Notes: a model not told the origin generated them from the letters alone. Shown: positions 15,500 through 25,536, counted from the first letter of the stretch. The stretch: 43,835 bases of DNA from Rhizobium sp. (GCA_003527225.1 DPXQ01000113.1:36023-79857); one strand, 5' to 3'. Made by a program: numbers and translations.

Positions 15500-17839
15500 A
15501 TGGCGAACGCGCGGCGGTTATCCGCAGCCGATGAGCGGTTGCGACTCAAATTTTCTGGGTTTGCAGGCTTTTTCGAGGTACTACCCCAGCGGCTCGTGCT
15601 GCTCATGCGGGGCAGCGACGGCAGTCCGCGATGGGTGGAGACTGCGCTGAGACGCTCCATTCCCGTCCTCATTCTCGCCTTTCTGGTGGTGGTCGCTGCG
15701 GCGCGGCTCACCGGCATTCTTTCCGAATACGGGCGCATGGAAAGCGCCATCCGGCAGTCAGCCGCGCTTTCGGCGGCAACTGCCGCGGCAGCGCTTGCCC
15801 CCAATGCCGCGATGTTTGAGAACGGTGACCGCGCGGCAACCGAGACGACGCTTGGCCAATACCTGCCCCAGGACCGCCTCGGCAATGGAACCCTCCTTCT
15901 GCTGATCGACGCCAACGGGCGGATCTTCGCTTCGTCGGTCGCGGGCGCCGGCTATGTCGGCATGGATATTTCGGGCCTTCTGCCCCGTGTCGGCGCGGCC
16001 CGCTTCGCCGGCGAGCGCAGCGGCGCCATCGAGGCCGCCATCGGCGGCGTCCCCCACTACATGGTGCTGGTTCCGGTCGGCAACGACGGCGCGCTGATCC
16101 TCTCGGCCCATTCCCTTCAGGGTCTGGCCGACTTCTGGCGCCGCGAGGTTTCGCTGAACGTCACGTTGTTTGCCGGCATTTCGCTGATCCTGCTCGTCAT
16201 CCTCTACGCCTATTTCCAGCAGGTGAAGCGGGCGCGCGAAGCCGATGACATCTTCCTCGAGTCAAACCTGCGCGTCGAGGCGGCGCTGTCGCGCGGCCGC
16301 TGCGGGCTCTGGGATTTCGATCTTGCGAGCCGCCGGTTGTTCTGGTCGCGTTCGATGTACGAGATGCTGGGCCTGCCGCCATCGGGCGATGTGCTCGGCT
16401 TTGCCGACGCGGCGAAACTGATGCATCCCGACGACGGCAATCTTCATGCGCTGGCGCGCACGGTCGCCAAGGGCGATCCCCGGCAGATCGACCAGGTTTT
16501 CCGGATGCGCCACTCCAAGGGCCACTATGTCTGGATGCGGGCCCGTGCCCAGGTGCTCCGCACCAACGCCGGGCGCCTGCATGTGATCGGCATTGCCATG
16601 GACGTGACCGAACAGCACCGCCTCGCCCAACGCTATGCCGAGGCCGACCAACGCCTCGCCGACGCTATCGAATGTACCTCCGAAGCCTTCGTGCTCTGGG
16701 ACAAGAATGACCGGCTGGTGATGTGCAACGCCCATTTCCAGCAGGTTTACGGCCTGCCCGACCGGGTTCTGGTTCCCGGCACCGAGCGCGCCGTCGTGCA
16801 GGCGGCCTCCGCGCGCCCGATCATCCAGCGGCGGATCGCCGATCCGGACCAGAGCGGCATGTCGCGAACCACGGAGGTCCAGCTTGCCGACGAACGCTGG
16901 CTGCAGATTAACGAGCGGCGCACCCGTGACGGCGGTCTCGTGTCGGTCGGCACCGACATCACCCTTCTGAAGCGCCATCAGGAACGGCTGCGCGAGCAGG
17001 AACGCCGGCTCATGGCGACCATCGGCGATCTTTCCTCATCGCAGCGCAAGCTCGAACGCCAGAAGACCGAACTTTCGACTGCCAACGCCAACTATCAGGC
17101 GGAAAAGGAGCGCGCCGAGGCCGCCAACAAGGCGAAATCGGAATTCCTCGCCAATATGAGCCACGAGCTCAGAACCCCGCTCAACGCCATCCTCGGCTTC
17201 TCCGAGATTCTGCTGGCCGGCATGTTCGGCCCGATCGGCTCTCCGAAATACAACGAATATGCCCGCGACATTCACGAGAGCGGCAAGCATCTTCTGAACG
17301 TCATCAACGACATTCTCGACATGTCGAAGATCGAGGCAGGCCAGATGCAGATCCGCTGCGAGACGATAGACCTCGCGCCGCTGATCGAGGAAAGCCTGCG
17401 CCTCACCGCCGTTCCTGCCGAAGAACGCAACATCCATATCGAGCAGCGCGTCTCCTCGGGCCTGACCATGGGCGCCGACCGCCGGGCAATGAAGCAGATC
17501 CTCCTCAACATTCTGTCCAACGCGGTGAAATTCACCAATGACGGCGGCAAGATCGCGCTGCGCGCGCGCAAGATCGACGGCGCGGTCGCGCTCACCATCG
17601 CCGATACCGGCATTGGCATTCCGAAGGAAGCGCTTTCCAAGATCGGCAATCCCTTCGAACAGGTGCAGAGCCAATATGCCAAGAGCAAGGGCGGCTCCGG
17701 CCTCGGGCTTGCCATCTCCCGCTCGCTGGTGGCGCTCCATGGCGGTACCCTCAACATCCGCTCCCGCGAGGGCAAGGGCACCGTCGTCTCGCTGAAGATC
17801 CCGGACTGCATCAAGGGGCAGGCCCGCAAGACCGCGTGA
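15500..17839 (+). CDS. pleC: PleC-like sensor histidine kinase/phosphatase (cell cycle)
   Basis: A 779-aa membrane histidine kinase. Two TM helices (about 54-72 and 219-240) flank a periplasmic sensor region. They are followed by two PAS domains (about 258-372 and 383-490), a coiled coil (about 495-545), HisKA with phospho-acceptor H555 in NMSHELRTPLNA, and HATPase (about 660-775: N box NILSNAVKF, G1 DTGIGIP, G2 GGSGLGLAI). The DivJ/PleC/PdhS family acts on DivK and PleD to set polarity and CtrA activity. I assign PleC from the domain layout, the family-typical GFSEILLAGMFGPIG after the His box and the position between pepN and glnE, which matches the Sinorhizobium pleC neighbourhood as I recall it. 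Another PdhS-type kinase is the main alternative. The promoter is rich in GANTC sites. The ATG is preceded by AAGGTAGGGA. Confidence 0.78.
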   Translation: MANARRLSAADERLRLKFSGFAGFFEVLPQRLVLLMRGSDGSPRWVETALRRSIPVLILAFLVVVAAARLTGILSEYGRMESAIRQSAALSAATAAAALAPNAAMFENGDRAATETTLGQYLPQDRLGNGTLLLLIDANGRIFASSVAGAGYVGMDISGLLPRVGAARFAGERSGAIEAAIGGVPHYMVLVPVGNDGALILSAHSLQGLADFWRREVSLNVTLFAGISLILLVILYAYFQQVKRAREADDIFLESNLRVEAALSRGRCGLWDFDLASRRLFWSRSMYEMLGLPPSGDVLGFADAAKLMHPDDGNLHALARTVAKGDPRQIDQVFRMRHSKGHYVWMRARAQVLRTNAGRLHVIGIAMDVTEQHRLAQRYAEADQRLADAIECTSEAFVLWDKNDRLVMCNAHFQQVYGLPDRVLVPGTERAVVQAASARPIIQRRIADPDQSGMSRTTEVQLADERWLQINERRTRDGGLVSVGTDITLLKRHQERLREQERRLMATIGDLSSSQRKLERQKTELSTANANYQAEKERAEAANKAKSEFLANMSHELRTPLNAILGFSEILLAGMFGPIGSPKYNEYARDIHESGKHLLNVINDILDMSKIEAGQMQIRCETIDLAPLIEESLRLTAVPAEERNIHIEQRVSSGLTMGADRRAMKQILLNILSNAVKFTNDGGKIALRARKIDGAVALTIADTGIGIPKEALSKIGNPFEQVQSQYAKSKGGSGLGLAISRSLVALHGGTLNIRSREGKGTVVSLKIPDCIKGQARKTA

Positions 17840-17919
17840 GGCGTCGGCCATCCGCCCCATTGAAACCGGCCCCCGTCCCAGCTAGCCTTGGAGACCGCAG
17901 ACATCTCCAAGGAATTCCT

Positions 17920-18519
17920 GTGAAGCGCATTCTTCCGTCCCTCCTCCTCACCGTCCTCCTGGCGTCATTGCCCTTGGCGGCAAAGGCCGAATGGCAGGCT
18001 GTCGAGAAGGTCGAGACCTACGCCGTCACGGGCAAGTCCGGCGTTGAACTCTATGCCTCGATCGGAGAGCGAGGGCCTTTGCTCGGCGGCAAGGTCCGCT
18101 CGATCGCGCATACCAGTTTCAAGCTAACCTGGCAGCGTGACTACCAGACGCGCGGCACGGCTTGCGTGCTGGCCTCCGCCAGGCCGAAGCTCATCATCAC
18201 CACCGTTCTGCCCAGGCCCGCCAACGGATTGCCCGACCCGCTGCGCCAGAATTGGGAAACCTTCGTCGAAGGCGTGCACGCGCATGAGAAAGTCCATGGC
18301 GAATTCATCAAGGACATGGTGAAGGAGATCGAGAAGGCGACCATCGGCCTTGCGGTCGATGACGACCCCAAATGCCAGAAGATCCGGCAAAAGATGCAAC
18401 CGATCCTCGGCGCCATTTCGGACGCGCAGCGCAAGAGAAGCCGCGATTTCGACAGCGTCGAACTCACCAATGGCGGGGCCGTGCATCAGCTGGTGCTGCG
18501 GCTGGTCAACGGGGGATGA
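17920..18519 (+). CDS. Secreted DUF922 putative zinc protease
   Basis: A 199-aa exported protein beginning with GTG at 17920, preceded by AAGGAAT. The signal peptide is residues 1-23 (KRILPSLLLTVLLASLPLAA, then KAEW). The HExxH-type motif HEKVH (122-126) lies in the middle of the conserved DUF922 region, which also includes the conserved-looking TWQRDY segment. The family is predicted to be secreted zinc-dependent peptidases. Activity is not demonstrated by sequence. It lies 80 bp after pleC on the same strand and may be co-transcribed. Its stop is 12 bp from the stop of convergent glnE. Confidence 0.85.
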   Translation: MKRILPSLLLTVLLASLPLAAKAEWQAVEKVETYAVTGKSGVELYASIGERGPLLGGKVRSIAHTSFKLTWQRDYQTRGTACVLASARPKLIITTVLPRPANGLPDPLRQNWETFVEGVHAHEKVHGEFIKDMVKEIEKATIGLAVDDDPKCQKIRQKMQPILGAISDAQRKRSRDFDSVELTNGGAVHQLVLRLVNGG

Positions 18520-18531
18520 CGCGGCCGCGCC

Positions 18532-21489
18532 CTACCCCTTCACGACCCCCTGAAACACCTTCCGCACCGCCTTCGACAGCCGCTTGATTTCCGCCTCCAG
18601 CGTCTTGATGTCCGGGTTGTCGCCGGCGCGGCAGACGAGGTCGATGAGGCCGGCGGGCACGGCGTCCGGATTGAACGGCCCGTCGATGCAAAGCCTTGTG
18701 ACCTGTGAAACCTCGGTGAAGAGGCGGATCGCCTCGACGCAGAGGTCGAGATCGTTCGGATCAAGCAGCGATGCGCCGACCGCCTTCAGCGCCTCCTCGG
18801 TGGTGAGCCCGTTCACCCGCGCCTCGACGCCGCGCGCCGGCGCGATCAGCGCCAGATATTGCGCGATGAACTCGATGTCGATCAGCCCGCCGGCAATGAG
18901 CTTCAGGTCCCAGATGTCGCGCGGCGGCTTTTCCTGGTCGATCAGCTTGCGCATCTCCGCGACGTCGCGGGCGATCTTCGCCTCGTCGCGCGTGCGGCCC
19001 AGCACCTCGGCGATGATCTTGCCGGCATCGGCGATCAGTTCGTCGTCGCCGCAGATCAGCCGCGCCCGCGTCAGCGCCATGTGCTCCCAGGTCCAGGCTT
19101 CCTCCTTCTGGTATTTCTCGAAGGATCTGAGCCGGGTCGCCACCGGCCCCTTGTTGCCCGAGGGGCGCAGCCGCATGTCGACCTCGTAGAGCACGCCCTC
19201 CGCCGTCGGCGCCGATAGCGCGGAGATCAGCCGCTGGGTCAGGCGGGTGAAATAGCGCACCGGATCGAGCGGCTTGGCGCCGTCGGATTCGGGCGTATCG
19301 TCGTCGTAGTCGTAGAGCAGGATCATGTCGATGTCGGAGCCTGCCGTCAGCTCGTAGCTTCCGAGCTTGCCCATGCCGGCGAGCGCCACCTTGCCGCCCG
19401 GGAACCGGCCGTGCTGGGCCTCCATCTCCTTGATCACCGCGGCAAGGGCCGCCTCGAGAATGAGCCCGGCGAGATCGGAGAAGGCGTGGCCCGCCTGTGC
19501 TCCTCCAATTGTCCCGGTCAGGAGCCTGATGCCGATCAGGAAACGGTGCTCGGCGGCGAAGATGCGCAGCCGGTCCAGCACGTCCTCGTAATGGCGCGAG
19601 CCGGCAAGGAAACTGTCGAGCCGGGCGGCAAGATATTTGCGCGTCGGGAGTTCGACCATCAGGCCCGGGTCGAGCATGCCGTCGAAGACATGCGGTCGCG
19701 AAGCGATGATGTCGGCAAGGCGCGGCGCCGACGACATGATGTTGACGATCAGTTCGAGAAGGGCCGGATTGTTGCCGAGCAGGGAGAATAGCTGGATGCC
19801 CGCCGGCAGGCCCGAGAGGAAGTTGTCGAAGCGCAGGAAGGCGTCGTCGGCGCGCCTGCTTTCGCCGAAGGCCTTCAGGAGTTCCGGCATCAGTTCGGTC
19901 AGCCGCTCGCGCGCTTCGACCGATTGCGTCGCGCGGTAGCGCCCGTAATGCCATGTGCGGATGACGCGGGAGATATCCTCCGGCCGTTCGAAGCCGAGAC
20001 TGCTGAGCGTCGCCAGCGTGTCGGGGTCGTCCCTCTGGCCGGTGAAGACGAGATTGCCGCCGGCCGAGGAGAGCTTTTCCTCGTGCTCGAACAGCCGCGC
20101 ATAGCGACGTTCGACCGTCTTCAGCACCGATTCCAGTTTTTCCGAAAAGCTCGCCGTGTCGGCAAAGCCCGCCATGTAGGCGATGCGTTTGAGTTCCGCC
20201 TCGGTACTGGGAAGAAGATGGGTCTGCTCGTCCAGCACCATCTGGATGCGGTGCTCGATATCGCGCAGGAACCAGTAGCATTCCATGAGTTCAGACCGGG
20301 TCGTGTCGTCAATCCAGTTGGCGTCGGTCAGCGCCTTGAGCGCCTCCTCAGTCGCCCGCACGCGCAGCTCCGGCATGCGCCCTCCGGCGATCAGCTGCTG
20401 CGTCTGGGCAAAGAATTCGATCTCGCGGATCCCGCCACGGCCGAGCTTGACGTTGTGGCCCTTGACGGCGATCGCGCCAAAACCCTTGTGGACATGGATC
20501 TGGCGCTTGATCGAATGGATGTCGGCGATCGCCGCATAGTCGAGATATTTGCGGTAGACGAAGGGAACCAGCTCGCGCAGGAAGGAGGCGCCCGCGTTGA
20601 TATCGCCGCCGACCGGGCGCGCCTTGATGAAGGCGGCGCGCTCCCAGTTCTGACCCCGCGCCTCATAATAGAGCAGTGCGGCCTCGACGGGGACGGCAAG
20701 CGGCGTGGAGCCCGGATCGGGGCGCAGCCTCAGATCGGTGCGGAAGACATAGCCGTCGGCGGTCCGCTCCTGCATGATGCGCACGAGACGGCGCATCATG
20801 CGGCCGTAGGTCTCCGTCGCATCCTCGGGCGAAACCAGAATGCCGGCGGAGTGCTCGAAGAACACGACGAGGTCGATGTCGGAGGAATAGTTGAGTTCGC
20901 GGGCGCCGAGCTTGCCCATGCCGAGCACGATCAGCCCGCTTGCGAGCGACGGCGCCTCGCAGTCGACGAGCCGGAGCTTTCCCGCCTCATGGCCTGCGAG
21001 CAGCAGGTGGTCGATCGCCGCCGCCACCGCTGCCTCTGCCATGGACGTCAGCCAGCCGGTCGTCTGCCGGCAATCGTAGACCCGCGCCAGATCGGCGAGA
21101 GCGACGATGAAGGACAGCCTGCGCTTGGCGACCCTCAGGCGCGCCATGACCTCGGCTTCGGCCGGCATCGTCTCGCCAGGGCGGGCGCGCCAGGCATTGC
21201 GTGCATCCCCGACCAGCCCTTCGAGCAGCGGCTCCAGGGGCTCCTCAATCACGGCGGCGAGCAGGGCCGGATCGAAGGCGGCCATGTCGCGCAGATAGGG
21301 CGAGAGGCTGAACGCGGCGGTCACAAAGGCCTTGAGAGGCGTCTCCCCGGCCAGCAGGTCGGCGATCGCCGGCTCGCGCTTGCCGGCATCCTTCAACACC
21401 GAGAGGACGGTCTTGAGCTCCGTCTGGTTCAACGGCCGGATCACATCCGGCGCGACCTCCGAAAGCCGCCTGTAAGTCCGATCCGCCAT
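18532..21489 (-). CDS. glnE: Bifunctional glutamine synthetase adenylyltransferase/deadenylase
   Basis: A 985-aa cytosolic enzyme that adenylylates and de-adenylylates glutamine synthetase in response to PII, coupling ammonia assimilation to nitrogen status. It has the diagnostic duplicated nucleotidyltransferase architecture: GMGKLGARELNYSSDIDL (about 190-207, N-terminal deadenylylase half) and GMGKLGSYELTAGSDIDM (about 703-720, C-terminal adenylyltransferase half), each with the catalytic DxD. Length is within the usual range of about 950-1000 aa. It is the last gene of the response regulator - histidine kinase - glnE run, with 61 bp after the kinase stop. Confidence 0.95.
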   Translation of the reverse strand: MADRTYRRLSEVAPDVIRPLNQTELKTVLSVLKDAGKREPAIADLLAGETPLKAFVTAAFSLSPYLRDMAAFDPALLAAVIEEPLEPLLEGLVGDARNAWRARPGETMPAEAEVMARLRVAKRRLSFIVALADLARVYDCRQTTGWLTSMAEAAVAAAIDHLLLAGHEAGKLRLVDCEAPSLASGLIVLGMGKLGARELNYSSDIDLVVFFEHSAGILVSPEDATETYGRMMRRLVRIMQERTADGYVFRTDLRLRPDPGSTPLAVPVEAALLYYEARGQNWERAAFIKARPVGGDINAGASFLRELVPFVYRKYLDYAAIADIHSIKRQIHVHKGFGAIAVKGHNVKLGRGGIREIEFFAQTQQLIAGGRMPELRVRATEEALKALTDANWIDDTTRSELMECYWFLRDIEHRIQMVLDEQTHLLPSTEAELKRIAYMAGFADTASFSEKLESVLKTVERRYARLFEHEEKLSSAGGNLVFTGQRDDPDTLATLSSLGFERPEDISRVIRTWHYGRYRATQSVEARERLTELMPELLKAFGESRRADDAFLRFDNFLSGLPAGIQLFSLLGNNPALLELIVNIMSSAPRLADIIASRPHVFDGMLDPGLMVELPTRKYLAARLDSFLAGSRHYEDVLDRLRIFAAEHRFLIGIRLLTGTIGGAQAGHAFSDLAGLILEAALAAVIKEMEAQHGRFPGGKVALAGMGKLGSYELTAGSDIDMILLYDYDDDTPESDGAKPLDPVRYFTRLTQRLISALSAPTAEGVLYEVDMRLRPSGNKGPVATRLRSFEKYQKEEAWTWEHMALTRARLICGDDELIADAGKIIAEVLGRTRDEAKIARDVAEMRKLIDQEKPPRDIWDLKLIAGGLIDIEFIAQYLALIAPARGVEARVNGLTTEEALKAVGASLLDPNDLDLCVEAIRLFTEVSQVTRLCIDGPFNPDAVPAGLIDLVCRAGDNPDIKTLEAEIKRLSKAVRKVFQGVVKG

Positions 21490-21550
21490 GGGCCCTCCCC
21501 GATGCGATTGCGGCGAGATCCGCCGCGAATCTCACCAATGCCGGACCAAA

Positions 21551-22960
21551 TTAGGGCTTCTGCCCCGGAAAGACCATGGTCGCCGTCAGGCCGGGTCGCT
21601 GTTCATCCGGTCCAGGCGTATCGGAGAGCTCCAGCCGTCCCCCATGGAGCGCCATGATCGCCTCGACCAGCGAGAGCCCGAGCCCGGTGCCCGGCTTGCT
21701 CCGGCTTTCGTCGAGCCGCACGAAACGTTTGACCACTTCCTCGCGCTTTTCTGCGGCAATGCCCGGACCGTTGTCGGCAACGGAAAGGTGCACGGCGCCG
21801 CCCTGTTTCGCGACCGTCACGCGGATCTGGTGATCGCCCTCGCCGCGGGTGCCGTATTTGATGGCATTGTCTATGAGGTTCGAGATCGCCTGGCCGATCA
21901 GTTCGCGATTTCCCCGCACCGAAAGCCCCGGCGCGATGTCGGTGACCAGCCTCTGTCCGGCTTCCTCGGCCACAGGCTCATAGAGTTCGGCGCTGTCGGC
22001 GGCAATCGCCGAAAGGTCGACATCGCTCAGTTCGGCGGCGATCGAGCCCGCCTCGACGCGGGAAATCATCAAAAGCGCGTTGAAGGTCCGGATCAACTGG
22101 TCCGATTCGGCGATAATCCCTTCCAGCGCCGCGCGCCGCGCCGTCTCGTCCTGCCCGGCCAATGCGTCGGCCGCCTTGTTGCGCAGGCGCGTCAGCGGCG
22201 TCTTCAGGTCGTGGGCGATATTGTCGGAGACCTGCCGCAGTCCCTCGTTGAGCTTCTCGATGCGCCCGAGCATGTCGTTGAGCGAGAGCGACAGGCGGTC
22301 GAACTCGTCGCCCGACCCGCCGACCGGCAGGCGCTGCGACAGGTCGCCGGCCATGATCTTCTTGCTCGCCGCCGACATCCGGTCGATGCGCTTCAGGGCG
22401 TTGCGGCCGATGGCGAACCAGATCAGAAGCGCGCCGACGCCCATGATGGCAAGCGCGACCATCAGCGCATTGCGAACGAGAACGCGGAATCTCGCCGGGT
22501 CGCCGAGATCGCGCCCGATGAGCACGTGCAGGCCGTTGTCGAGGACGATGACATGGGCCGCCGCCAGATGCTCCTTGACCTGGCCGGAATCCGAATAGCG
22601 CTCGTAGAGGAATGGAGCGTCGGTCCAGCCCTCCTTGTCGAAGATGCCCGGTTGCAGCGAGGCGACGTTGCCGGCAAGGATATCCCCGCTCGGCCCGGCG
22701 ATGACGTAGAGGTTCGCACCTGGCTGGCGGGCGCGGCGCTCGATGAGCTGCAGCATCCGGCTCATGCCGCCGCGTTCATAGGCTCGCTCGATCTCCTCCA
22801 CTTCCTGGCTGAGGCTTTCGCGAGTCTGCTGGTTCAGGAGCCGTTCGGACAGCGCCGTGACATAGATGACGAGGAAGGCCGCGCAGATCGCGAACAGCAC
22901 GATATAGAGCGCCGACAATCGAACGGCGGTCGACTTGAACAGGACACCGGCACGGGACAT
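21551..22960 (-). CDS. Sensor histidine kinase (EnvZ/CpxA-like)
   Basis: A 469-aa inner-membrane kinase. TM1 lies at about 16-36, a periplasmic sensor domain at about 37-160 and TM2 at about 163-184. HAMP follows at about 185-237, HisKA has H250 in NIAHDLKTPLTRL, and the HATPase domain carries NLIDNAIKY, DNGPGI and GTGLGLSLV. It is translated 9 nt after the response regulator at 22970-23647, its obvious partner. The stimulus is unknown. The position next to degP suggests an envelope signal, but that is inference. The N-terminus contains no cleavable signal peptide. Confidence 0.92.
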   Translation of the reverse strand: MSRAGVLFKSTAVRLSALYIVLFAICAAFLVIYVTALSERLLNQQTRESLSQEVEEIERAYERGGMSRMLQLIERRARQPGANLYVIAGPSGDILAGNVASLQPGIFDKEGWTDAPFLYERYSDSGQVKEHLAAAHVIVLDNGLHVLIGRDLGDPARFRVLVRNALMVALAIMGVGALLIWFAIGRNALKRIDRMSAASKKIMAGDLSQRLPVGGSGDEFDRLSLSLNDMLGRIEKLNEGLRQVSDNIAHDLKTPLTRLRNKAADALAGQDETARRAALEGIIAESDQLIRTFNALLMISRVEAGSIAAELSDVDLSAIAADSAELYEPVAEEAGQRLVTDIAPGLSVRGNRELIGQAISNLIDNAIKYGTRGEGDHQIRVTVAKQGGAVHLSVADNGPGIAAEKREEVVKRFVRLDESRSKPGTGLGLSLVEAIMALHGGRLELSDTPGPDEQRPGLTATMVFPGQKP

Positions 22961-22969
22961 TGGCGGCGG

Positions 22970-23647
22970 TTACCCCTCGTCCTTGATCATGTAGCCGGCG
23001 CCGCGCACCGTCTTCAGCAACGGCTTGTCGAAGTCCTTCTCGATCTTCGAGCGCAGCCGCGACACATGAACGTCGATGACATTCGTCTGCGGATCGAAGT
23101 GATAGTCCCAGACGTTTTCGAGCAACATGGTGCGGGTCACCACCTGTCCGGCATTCTTCATCAGGTATTCGAGCAGACGAAATTCGCGCGGCTGCAACAG
23201 CAGTTCCTTGCCGGCGCGGCGGACCTCGTGAGAGAGCCGGTCCAGCTCCAGATCGCCGACGCGATAGACCATGTCCTGCTCCGGCTTGCCCTTGCGCCGG
23301 CCGAGCACCTCGATGCGCGCCAGAAGCTCGCTGAAGGCATAGGGTTTCGGCAGGTAGTCGTCGCCGCCGGCGCGAAGTCCCGTCACCCGGTCGTCGACCT
23401 GCCCGAGGGCGGACAGGATGAGGACCGGCGTGTCGACGCCGCGCTTGCGCAGCTCGCTTATCACCGACAGGCCGTCGCGGCGCGGCAACATGCGGTCGAT
23501 GACCATGACGTCATAACCATTCTCTGTCCCCATGAAGAGGCCGCTTTCGCCGTCACTCGCGTGGTCGGCGACGATGCCCGCCTCGCGAAAGGCTTTCGTC
23601 ATGTAGGCCGCAGCCTCGAGATCGTCTTCGATAACCAGTATTTTCAT
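22970..23647 (-). CDS. OmpR/PhoB-type response regulator
   Basis: A 225-aa DNA-binding response regulator. The receiver domain (1-120) has acidic pair E8-D9, phospho-acceptor D51 (MVIDRMLPRRDG) and the conserved Lys in YLPKPYAF. The winged-helix domain (about 130-222) includes LLQPREFRLLEYLMKN and TNVIDVHVSRLRSKI. I start at the ATG at 23647 (MKILVIEDD), the family norm. An in-frame ATG at 23671 has a closer GGAAGG and would add eight residues. Its promoter must lie in the 100 bp between the degP terminator (23749-23792) and the start. It is paired with the adjacent kinase. Confidence 0.92.
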   Translation of the reverse strand: MKILVIEDDLEAAAYMTKAFREAGIVADHASDGESGLFMGTENGYDVMVIDRMLPRRDGLSVISELRKRGVDTPVLILSALGQVDDRVTGLRAGGDDYLPKPYAFSELLARIEVLGRRKGKPEQDMVYRVGDLELDRLSHEVRRAGKELLLQPREFRLLEYLMKNAGQVVTRTMLLENVWDYHFDPQTNVIDVHVSRLRSKIEKDFDKPLLKTVRGAGYMIKDEG

Positions 23648-23748
23648 GCGTGGAACATTACCGTCGGCCATGCCTTCCGCACAACCGGAATCGCCAGGGG
23701 TCGGCGCCCCATCCCGTCGGGAATCCATGTTGTACTCCTTCTCGGAAC

Positions 23749-23792
23749 AAAAAAGGGGGCGCCTCGTGGGCAATAGCCCGTTTGGCGCCCCC
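23749..23792 (-). terminator. Strong rho-independent terminator after degP
   Basis: On the minus strand a 9-bp stem GGGGGCGCC / GGCGCCCCC (23784-23792 with 23755-23763) encloses an inner GGGCTATTGCCC hairpin and is followed by six Ts (23749-23754). It sits 21 nt past the degP stop and separates degP from the two-component pair. Confidence 0.9.
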
Positions 23793-23812
23793 ATCGGTTC
23801 AGACCTGTGCGA

Positions 23813-25366
23813 TCAGCCCTGGCTGATCGGAAGCGCGACGAAGCGGCTGCCCTTGTCCGATTCGATCTGGAAGAGCGCCTTGGTGCGGCCGTCCTTCTTC
23901 GCCTGCTCGATCACTTTCATGACGTCTGCGGCCGAGGATACGACCTGGTTGTTGACCGAGGTGATCTTCTCGCCGGCCGTAAGGCCCTTGTCGGCGGCGT
24001 CGGAGTCGGGATCGACATCGACGATCGTCAGGCCCTTGCCGTCTTCGGCGGGCGCGACGCTGATGCCCATATTGGCAAGCGCCTGGTCGGTCGAAGGCGC
24101 GGTATCGCCCGGTGCGTTGTTGTCGCCGGCGCTGGCCTGCTGGTCGCTCGGCAGCTGGCCGAGTTCGACCTCCAGCGAAGTCGCCTTGCCTTCACGCCAG
24201 ATCGCTACGTCGACCTTGGTTCCCGGAGCGAAAGCCGCGATCCGCTTGGCGAGGTCGCGCGGGTCCTTGATCGGCTCGCCATTGACGGCGGTGACGACGT
24301 CGCCCTGCTTGATACCGGCTTTTGCGCCGGGTGAATCCGTCTGGGGCGCGACGACGAGCGCACCGCTGGCCTCGGAAAGTCCGAGCGAGTCGGCGATGTC
24401 CTTGGTCACCGGCTGGATCTGCACGCCGAGCCAGCCGCGCTCGACTGAACCGGTCTTCATCAGTTCGGCAACCACGCCCTTGGCCACCGACGCCGGGATC
24501 GCAAACGCGATGCCCACATTGCCGCCGGACGGCGAGAAGATCGCGGTATTGATGCCGACCACTTCGCCTGCCAGGTTGAAGTCCGGGCCGCCGGAATTGC
24601 CGCGGTTCACCGCCGCGTCGATCTGGATATAGTCGTCATAGGGGCCGGAGCCGATATCGCGGCCACGGGCCGAGATGATGCCGGCGGTCACCGTGCCGCC
24701 GAGGCCGAACGGATTGCCGACCGCGACCACCCAGTCGCCGACACGCATGTTTTCGTCCTCGGCAAACCTCACGTAGGTAAACTTCTGCTTCGGGTTCTCG
24801 ACCTTCAGCACTGCAAGATCGGTGCGGCTGTCCTTGCCGACGAGCTTGGCGCCGAGTTCGGTGCCGTCATTCATCACGATCGTGAAAGCGGCGCCGTCCT
24901 CAACCACGTGGTTGTTGGTGACGATGTAGCCGTCCTCGGAGATGAAGAAGCCGGAGCCCTGGGAGGTCGGGCGAAGCCTGCCCTCGCCGCGCGGGCGGTT
25001 CGGCCGGGCGCCTGGAGCGGGGCTCTTGTCCGGGCCGGGCATGCCGAATTCCTTGAAGAAGCGCTTCAGGGGATGGTCGTCAGGGAGGTCTTCGAAGCCA
25101 CGACCGCCGAAGCCGAACTGGAAATTGCTTTCGTCGGAGGCGGGCTGCACGTTCGATTCGACGCGAACGGAAACGACGGCCGGGGAAACCGCGGCCACGA
25201 CGTCGGCGAAGCTCGGCACCTGCGGAGCTTCAACCTTCACAGCCTCCGCATAGGCGGGAGCAACCATCACAGGCAGGGCGCCAGACAACATGAGCGCCGC
25301 CAGACCTGCCGCCGTGGAGTTCTTGAGGATGGTCTTGAGCTTGGAGCGTCCGTTTGTATGAAACAT
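23813..25366 (-). CDS. degP1: Periplasmic serine protease/chaperone DegP (Do family)
   Basis: A 517-aa HtrA protease with a Sec signal peptide (about 1-40, ending PAYA). The trypsin-like domain has catalytic H153 (VTNNHVVEDG), D183 (DSRTDLAVLKV) and S258 (NRGNSGGPDFN). Two PDZ domains follow (about 295-390 and 425-512). It degrades or refolds damaged envelope proteins. The Gly-rich LA-loop-like stretch at 84-130 is Pro/Arg-rich. It is downstream of cycL with a 170-bp gap and strongly terminated afterwards, so it is probably its own unit. RBS AAGAAGG is present. Gene name follows the rhizobial degP1 placed after cycHJKL. Confidence 0.93.
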   Translation of the reverse strand: MFHTNGRSKLKTILKNSTAAGLAALMLSGALPVMVAPAYAEAVKVEAPQVPSFADVVAAVSPAVVSVRVESNVQPASDESNFQFGFGGRGFEDLPDDHPLKRFFKEFGMPGPDKSPAPGARPNRPRGEGRLRPTSQGSGFFISEDGYIVTNNHVVEDGAAFTIVMNDGTELGAKLVGKDSRTDLAVLKVENPKQKFTYVRFAEDENMRVGDWVVAVGNPFGLGGTVTAGIISARGRDIGSGPYDDYIQIDAAVNRGNSGGPDFNLAGEVVGINTAIFSPSGGNVGIAFAIPASVAKGVVAELMKTGSVERGWLGVQIQPVTKDIADSLGLSEASGALVVAPQTDSPGAKAGIKQGDVVTAVNGEPIKDPRDLAKRIAAFAPGTKVDVAIWREGKATSLEVELGQLPSDQQASAGDNNAPGDTAPSTDQALANMGISVAPAEDGKGLTIVDVDPDSDAADKGLTAGEKITSVNNQVVSSAADVMKVIEQAKKDGRTKALFQIESDKGSRFVALPISQG

Positions 25367-25501
25367 GGAATATACCTTCTTCTCTTCATCTGGCTGTTGG
25401 CCGAAAACCGGCGGGAAGCGGTGGATGATGAAGATATAAGGCGGCCCACCTTACTGTGAACTGTACGGCAGATGAAATGTTCGTAATGTTTGGGCAAACA
25501 T

Positions 25502-25521
25502 CCCCGCCTCGGGCGGCGGGG
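25502..25521 (-). terminator. Hairpin after cycL, possible terminator
   Basis: A CCCCGCC / GGCGGGG 7-bp stem with a 6-nt loop, 15 nt past the cycL stop. The T content after it on the minus strand is weak (ATGTTTG), so termination is uncertain. It may instead be a processing or attenuating hairpin before degP. Confidence 0.35.
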
Positions 25522-25536
25522 CGGCTTTTCCCGGCG

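Noticed and set aside
25257..25263. Possibility that the degP Ser motif GNSGGPDFN is inactivating
   Set aside because: The nucleophile S258 and surrounding GNSGG are intact. The Asp after Pro lies outside the catalytic residues.
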